From contig MPUH01000569.1 in assembly GCA_001970955.1 (NCBI GenBank), forward strand, positions 1 through 45,445: a DNA stretch of 45,445 nucleotides. Direction: 5' to 3'. The DNA is from Stentor coeruleus. Taxonomy: Eukaryota > Ciliophora > Heterotrichea > Heterotrichida > Stentoridae. Below the pieces are notes generated by a model that made no database searches, was not told the DNA's origin, and worked only from the letters and a program-made list of their open reading frames with translations. A program made the position numbers and the translations under genes. This document shows positions 37,587 through 45,445 of the stretch, in pieces; position 1 is the stretch's first letter; every line of letters begins with the position of its first letter.

Positions 37587-39470
37587 ATGGCAGCCAGCGA
37601 AGAAACAATAAAAAACATCTTAAAATCCCTTGAGGCTATGAAATTTTACTCAAGTTTTTACGAGCTGGAAAGGGAATCAGGTGTTAAGCTTAGAAATTAC
37701 GGTAAAGAAATCGATTTTTTCTATGAAATCGTTATGGAAGGTCGCTATGACGAAATACAAACTTTCATAACCCCTTTACTCAGTCGTAGTCAAGGAATAT
37801 ACAATAAAGTTGCCTTCTTAGTTAAAAGGCAGGAATTTTTAGAAAAACTTGAAAGTTCTTCAGACCCTCAACTAGATGACTTAGTTAAAATCTTAAAAGA
37901 CATAGAAAAAGTAGCTAATCCAAACGATTTCAATACTTTATGTAGTATTTTATCATTAAACAAACTTACCGATCATCAAGATTATATAGACTGGACTCTA
38001 ATAATAGGTCGAAAATTATGCTTTCAAGACTGTGTCAAATGCTTAAGCGAAATATACCCAATCCCAAAAGTTCAAATAAATGAAGTTGTTGGTGAAACAG
38101 GAAACATGCGAAGTCCAAAATCAAACCCTGCTGAACTTGGTAAATATTTTGAAAACTCTGAAGAAAAATCAGAAACCAAAGAAGAACCATTCAATAAAAA
38201 AGTCAAGTTTTGGAAGCCAGTTGACAAAAGCTCAGATGATGAAAGCAGAAGGATTTTTATTGAAGCTTTAGACTCAGATGAAGAAGAAAGTATAGAACAA
38301 GAACAAGAAAGTGAAGATATTGGGGAAATAAAAAAAAGTAAATTGAATATAATGGAAAACTTCCAACCTGAGAAACTTAGAGAAATGGCTAAGGTTGAAG
38401 ATATAAAACCAATAAGATGTAGTGCTTTTAATGTAAGTGGGGATTATTTTGTATTAGGCACAAATTCTAATTCCATCAAAGTATGCTCATTACATAATAT
38501 TGTTGATGAATTATTATATAATGAACATCAAGGAAGAGAGCAATATATTGATGTAGTTTTTGAATTGAGGAAAGCACATCTTGGTTCAGTTTATTGTATT
38601 GATTGGGCAAGATCGGAAAAGCAAATTGCATCAGGGTCGAATGATAGAAGTATTAAAGTTTTTTATTGTCCAGATTTCCTTCAGATACAAGAGTCTCAAT
38701 CTGAAACTCTGATTTTCGAAGATGGAGCTTATTTGAATGGTGAAGGTAATTTACCAGAAATAAAAGAAAAAATCTTATGGGGACATGAGAATATAGTCAG
38801 GACAGTATGTTATAACCCAGTAGATGATTTAACTTTATTAAGTGGAGGAATCGGAGAAGGAAATATGTTCCAATGGAATACCGAAACAGGGCAAATTGTC
38901 ACAAAATATCCAGGACATACTGGGTCAATTTTCCATATAGCTGCAGAAGGAAGTGGAAGTTATTTTGCCTCAGTAGCAACTGATAAAAAACTTAAACTTT
39001 GGGATTTAAGAACATCAAAATCTATGATGACACTTAATGGTGAATCTTTTGCTGAAATGAACTCAGTTTGTTTGTCTAATTCATTTACACAAGCAAGAGC
39101 TGAAGCTAAAAATAAATTAGCTGAGATGTTTTTGAAAAAAGAAGAAAGAAGACCTCAGCAAAGAAATCATGTTGCTGCGGTTGGACATTTAGATGGAGTT
39201 GTGTCATTGTGGGATATAACTGCAGGAAAACTTATGAGTAAATATAATTATCATACAGCTGATTGTAGGAGTTTAGAATTTAGCTGTGATACTAATTGGC
39301 TTGTAAGTTGCTCGTTTGATGGAAGTTTAGGATTTGTTAATATGAAAACTGGGAAAAATTATAAAGTGGAGTTTCATGATGATAGGGTTGTGTCTATTAG
39401 ATGGCATCCTTATTTGCCTATATTATTATCGACTTCTGCAGATAAGACTGCAAGAGTTTTGTCGATATAG
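37587..39470 (+). CDS. WDR47: WDR47 (nemitin)-like LisH/CTLH WD40 protein
   Basis: A 627-residue protein, ATG at 37587 and TAG stop. Residues about 5-65 form LisH and CTLH helices (ILKSLEAMKFYSSFYELERE, IVMEGRYDEIQTFITPLL). An acidic linker covers about 190-255. Seven-bladed WD40 repeats cover about 270-627: IRCSAFNVSGDYFVLGTNSN, GSVYCIDWARSEKQIASGSN, GHTGSIFHIAAEGSG followed by ATDKKLKLWDLR, and the final VVSIRWHPYLPILLSTSADK. The order and motif wording match WDR47, which in animals stabilises microtubules with CAMSAPs and is needed for the axonemal central pair. The gene is much shorter than human WDR47 because the linker is reduced. A ciliary microtubule role is inferred from this. Confidence 0.82.
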   Translation: MAASEETIKNILKSLEAMKFYSSFYELERESGVKLRNYGKEIDFFYEIVMEGRYDEIQTFITPLLSRSQGIYNKVAFLVKRQEFLEKLESSSDPQLDDLVKILKDIEKVANPNDFNTLCSILSLNKLTDHQDYIDWTLIIGRKLCFQDCVKCLSEIYPIPKVQINEVVGETGNMRSPKSNPAELGKYFENSEEKSETKEEPFNKKVKFWKPVDKSSDDESRRIFIEALDSDEEESIEQEQESEDIGEIKKSKLNIMENFQPEKLREMAKVEDIKPIRCSAFNVSGDYFVLGTNSNSIKVCSLHNIVDELLYNEHQGREQYIDVVFELRKAHLGSVYCIDWARSEKQIASGSNDRSIKVFYCPDFLQIQESQSETLIFEDGAYLNGEGNLPEIKEKILWGHENIVRTVCYNPVDDLTLLSGGIGEGNMFQWNTETGQIVTKYPGHTGSIFHIAAEGSGSYFASVATDKKLKLWDLRTSKSMMTLNGESFAEMNSVCLSNSFTQARAEAKNKLAEMFLKKEERRPQQRNHVAAVGHLDGVVSLWDITAGKLMSKYNYHTADCRSLEFSCDTNWLVSCSFDGSLGFVNMKTGKNYKVEFHDDRVVSIRWHPYLPILLSTSADKTARVLSI

Positions 39471-39716
39471 ATAAAGTTGTGTATTTAAATTTTTATTATG
39501 ATTTAAAATGCTACTGAAGTGTAAATTTTGGATTGTATAAAAAAATATATAAATATATTGGGTTTATAAAAAGCTTTATAATAATGTAAATTCTTTATGC
39601 ATATTAATATGATTGTGGTGAATTATTAGTAGAAATATAGTATACAAAGAAGAATAAAAATTTAATCTTAATGAGATTTAAAACCAAAATGACCTAAACG
39701 AAATTTTAAGAATTAT

Positions 39717-41434
<1,718 letters not shown>

Positions 41435-41938
41435 TTTTTCCTCATTCAATTCTCCTTTTCTTCAACTAAAACATCTTGGTATTGCTGATATTCACTGATA
41501 AGGATGTTTTTTGTTGCTCTCAGCTTTCAATGTGTTTTGTTTCATCTATTGTTTCATCAGTATGCCAATTATATGTTTTTTTTATAAATTTTCTGAAATT
41601 TTTAAGAAACTCTTGAATGTTTCTATAATAACGATTGAGTTACCAATAAAAATGATGTTCATCTTATGTGCTAAAGGATGAATATCGTCAACTGAACTTT
41701 TAATATTGCTAGGATTTATTCGGTAAAGTAACTTAAGTTCTTGCTCTGAAATATTTATAGTTGACATTTTATCTCTGAAAAAGAAACTATTATTTAAGTA
41801 TCTTTAGTTTTTAGAGTCTAAGCATAGTATTCTTAAATCCAATTTCTATAATATCAATTTTATGCTTATCTGATATGACTTCACGATACTAAGTACCTAA
41901 TTTTTTTTTAATATACATGAACAAATTTTCTCATTTAA
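41435..41938 (-). pseudogene. TUBB: Decayed beta-tubulin relic
   Basis: A degraded third copy. 41435 to about 41835 corresponds to the C-terminal third: the frame at 41582-41767 reads MSTINISEQEL, then NPSNIKSSVDDIHPLAHKMN, then IIFIGNS, against [28 protein letters not shown] and VTFIGNS in the gene. About 41840-41938 corresponds to the first 30 codons, ending in the reversed MREI start (CTCATTT). The middle, roughly codons 30-300, is missing, and several frameshifts and stops are present. Protein and noncoding flanks are both much more diverged than the broken copy next to it, so it is older. Confidence 0.85.
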
Positions 41939-42400
41939 TCTATAACCATCTGACGCCTCTAAAAATAATCACTTAAACTAACTTATATTAAAATATAAGC
42001 TTTTCTATGCAAAGCCCATCATAGCATTACATATCATCTACTAAAGTTTATTCTCAAGCTTTAAATTCTATAAAGCTTTATTATTAACTTAATCATAATT
42101 CATTAAAGCACATCCTTTATTTATAATCTTGCTTTATAATTAAACAAGCTCGTAACTTTTTTTGGAATTCTTTGATGGAGATTTCATAAAGGATGAAATT
42201 GTATTCTTGAAGAATGGATAGGGTATTATTAATACTATACACAAGGGCTGTAATTAATAATTAATATGTTATCCTATATACAAATTCAAGCAAAAAAATC
42301 AAGTCTCTAAACTTTTGCTCTAGTCTCTTTCCATTAAAATATAAATGGCTGTAGCCTTTCGACAAATTCAAAATTTAAAGACTAAAACTAAGTTTAAGAC
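41939..42400. other. Spacer between the relic and intact beta-tubulin
   Basis: It contains the 3' flank of the intact gene (42156-42395), which matches 41171-41414, and the former 5' flank of the relic (about 41940-42000), which resembles that of the broken copy (AATAATCACTTAAACTAACT compared with AATGACCACTTAAATTAGCC). Confidence 0.6.
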
Positions 42401-43732
<1,332 letters not shown>

Positions 43733-44821
43733 TTAAATTATTAGAAATGGTGAAAGGCATGGTCAACAAATGCCGAAAAACCAAAAAAGCCCACCAAAAA
43801 AATTTTTTAACAATGATTTGATTTATATAGGAAATATCTAGTTTTGATTTTTTGATTATAGTTTTACTTGTTTTAACCCTTAGGCTATCGAAGAAAAGTG
43901 GTTTAGTCTTTGGCTTCCTTTTTATTCTACCAGAGATTCTAAAAAGGTTAGATTGATGAAAAGCATAAGAATTTTGATTAATAAGAGTTATACCTGTGGA
44001 AAATATGATGATCAGAGAGTGCCTATTATAAATTAGTCAACCCATTTACTAATTATAATACAAAGATTAAATGAATGAATACAGCGATCATAATTATAAA
44101 CCTTTTCTTCAATTTTTTATTATTTTCGTTCTATGGATAACTTTCCCTCTCTAAATATTTTTTCTTCCATTTTACTTTATAGTTCTTTTCTCTTAAACTC
44201 TCTCCCTCTTCTATTTTATCTCTCAGTTTCCTACTCAGCTTTTATTTATTCTTTATTCCTTATTTTTACATCTAAAATCCTCTCAAATCTTCTCAACATT
44301 CTCAAAATCCAAGTCCCCAATAATCCCTAATCTTCCATATTTCCATTTAGTCAAAAAGAAAAAGTCCATTATGTCCATGCACTATAAATTTTAGCTCCTA
44401 TGCTGTACTAAATCCAACTTCTTCTATCACCCTTCCTCGTACTGATCCATAAAAATCCCACCTTAATCATAATACAAAAATTAGTTTCTTAAATACTAAT
44501 CAGCCCTTAAAAAGCTCACCACAAACTCATATCCACCTATAATACCATCAAAAAAACCTTAAATCCTATCTCTCTTGACCATATTAAAAAACCCATTATA
44601 TCATTTTATTCTTTCACCCTATACAATATTTTTTTACCCATAAAAATACCNATATTTTTTTACCCATAAAAATACCTCTAAAAACTAAAAAATACCCAAT
44701 CTTTATTTTCCAATAAAAAAACCAAACCCCTTTCTTTCTAATCCTCAAAAAGAATATCTTAACATAAAATCCTTTTTTAAATCTAATCTTCATATCAAAA
44801 ACATCATTATCAGCTTATAAT
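43733..44821. promoter_or_regulatory. Divergent region between beta-tubulin and tryparedoxin genes
   Basis: From about 44110 to 44820 the plus strand is strongly C/T/A-rich with very few G, the 5' flank pattern of a plus-strand gene. An open frame at 44133-44330 is Ser/Leu/Phe-rich and reflects this bias. It also holds the N at 44651. No gene was seen. Confidence 0.5.
44626..44676. other. Single-N gap between direct duplicates
   Basis: The N at 44651 separates two identical 25-nt copies, 44626-44650 and 44652-44676 (ATATTTTTTTACCC...). It looks like an unmerged contig overlap. Confidence 0.8.
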
Positions 44822-45253
44822 ATGCAATCAGTTATTGGGGATTTTTTCCTTAGCCGAGACAGTGAAATTAGCTATGCTGATGTTGAAAAATGCCAAGTTG
44901 TTGGACTTTATTACACAGCCGGATGGTGTCCTCCTTGTAGAACATTCAATCCAGTACTTTTAGAGTTTTATAATGACGTGAATTATCCTGATAAAAGATT
45001 TGAAGTAATCCAAATCACTTCTGATCAAGATGAAATTAGTTTTAATGAATATTTCAATGGTATGCCTTGGGTGGCTATACCTTTCAATGATCCGCGAGTT
45101 AAGACATTGAAAAGTAAATTTAAAGTTACTGGAATACCTTTGTTGTTGTTATTAAATCGTGATGGGACTTTGGCTCATGGTACAGCTAGAGCTGATATTC
45201 AAACTGAAGGCCCACCATGTTTTGAAAGGTGGATAACTCAATTTTATGCCTAA
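44822..45253 (+). CDS. Tryparedoxin/nucleoredoxin-like thioredoxin-fold protein
   Basis: A 143-residue protein, ATG at 44822 and TAA stop. The active site is WCPPC (Trp35, Cys36, Cys39), which is the tryparedoxin/nucleoredoxin form, not the WCGPC of thioredoxin. The family's PWVAIPF stretch follows near residue 80, and the cis-proline segment TGIPLLLLL is near 103-111. It reduces protein disulphides or peroxiredoxins using thiols. There is no signal peptide, so it is probably cytosolic. Length matches single-domain tryparedoxins. Confidence 0.92.
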   Translation: MQSVIGDFFLSRDSEISYADVEKCQVVGLYYTAGWCPPCRTFNPVLLEFYNDVNYPDKRFEVIQITSDQDEISFNEYFNGMPWVAIPFNDPRVKTLKSKFKVTGIPLLLLLNRDGTLAHGTARADIQTEGPPCFERWITQFYA

Positions 45254-45445
45254 TTTAGGTTAGATATTCTTATTATGTATGTAAAGTTACGGTTAGGAAT
45301 ATAGGATTGTATAGTTTTTATAAGAATTTTAAGAGTTTGGGATAGGGAAAGTGGTTTGGGTTTTTTTTATAAGATTTTTTTGTTGTTAAAAAAATTATGA
45401 TGTTTTTTATATGAGAATTCGGTATAGGGTTATGATGTAAGATGG

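Noticed and set aside
44133-44330. 65-codon Ser/Leu/Phe-rich open frame
   Set aside because: Follows from the C/T-rich 5' flank composition; no domain and no coding character.

Overview
This window looks like macronuclear DNA from a heterotrich ciliate, and Stentor coeruleus fits best. It is AT-rich and densely packed on both strands. Cilium and cytoskeleton genes are prominent: two recognisable beta-tubulin copies and a relic, a kinesin, CFAP36, a WDR47-like protein, and ciliate-style coiled-coil proteins. TAA, TAG and TGA all act as real stops, so the standard code applies, which is unusual for a ciliate. Two genes read correctly only if a 15-nt GT...AG intron is removed (11047-11061 and 32389-32403). 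The combination of standard code and 15-nt introns is the known Stentor hallmark. The species name is inferred; codon use and introns are read directly.

Layout. 0.6-3.3 kb, minus strand: a C2orf81-like protein and a CID-domain protein. 3.6-9.5 kb, plus strand: a cullin-4-like scaffold, a divergent kinesin, and a secreted carbonic-anhydrase-like protein lacking all three zinc ligands. 9.8-13.5 kb, minus strand: CFAP36 (with the first 15-nt intron), eIF3m, an endonuclease III homologue and a small frame-broken gene. 13.6-16.9 kb, plus strand: a small membrane protein, a zinc-finger/AT-hook protein, a J protein with HPQ in place of HPD, and two tandem secreted beta-sandwich-like paralogues. The first of these paralogues carries a 50-bp insert between 8-bp direct repeats, and exact removal restores its frame. 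17.4-21.8 kb, minus strand: a RalGAP-beta-like protein and a four-TM protein. 22.6-25.4 kb, plus strand: a RasGEF and an unknown protein. 25.4-28.2 kb is a gene graveyard. 28.2-31.0 kb, minus strand: a FYVE-like zinc-finger coiled-coil protein and two unknown proteins. 31.5-33.3 kb holds a FAM227-like gene with the second 15-nt intron and a small basic gene with a probable 17-nt intron. 33.3-34.9 kb is gene-free. 34.9-39.5 kb, plus strand: a coiled-coil protein, a small unknown protein and a WDR47-like protein. 39.7-43.7 kb, minus strand: a tandem beta-tubulin array of one intact gene, one heavily decayed relic and one near-perfect copy broken by an 82-bp deletion. A tryparedoxin-like gene on the plus strand closes the window.

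No operons, tRNA genes, rRNA or CRISPR arrays were seen. Genes are individually transcribed but very tightly spaced: 21 bp between a stop and the next start, and 48 bp between two divergent start codons. Noncoding flanks show a marked strand asymmetry. Upstream flanks are nearly G-free on the sense strand and downstream flanks are C-poor, often with an abrupt switch between them. Three single-N positions sit between direct duplicates and look like unmerged contig ends rather than biology.

No single undescribed multi-gene system was found. The most notable items are the 50-bp IES-like insert, the flank asymmetry code, the zinc-less carbonic anhydrase, the kinesin with a degenerate switch I, and the beta-tubulin birth-and-death cluster.
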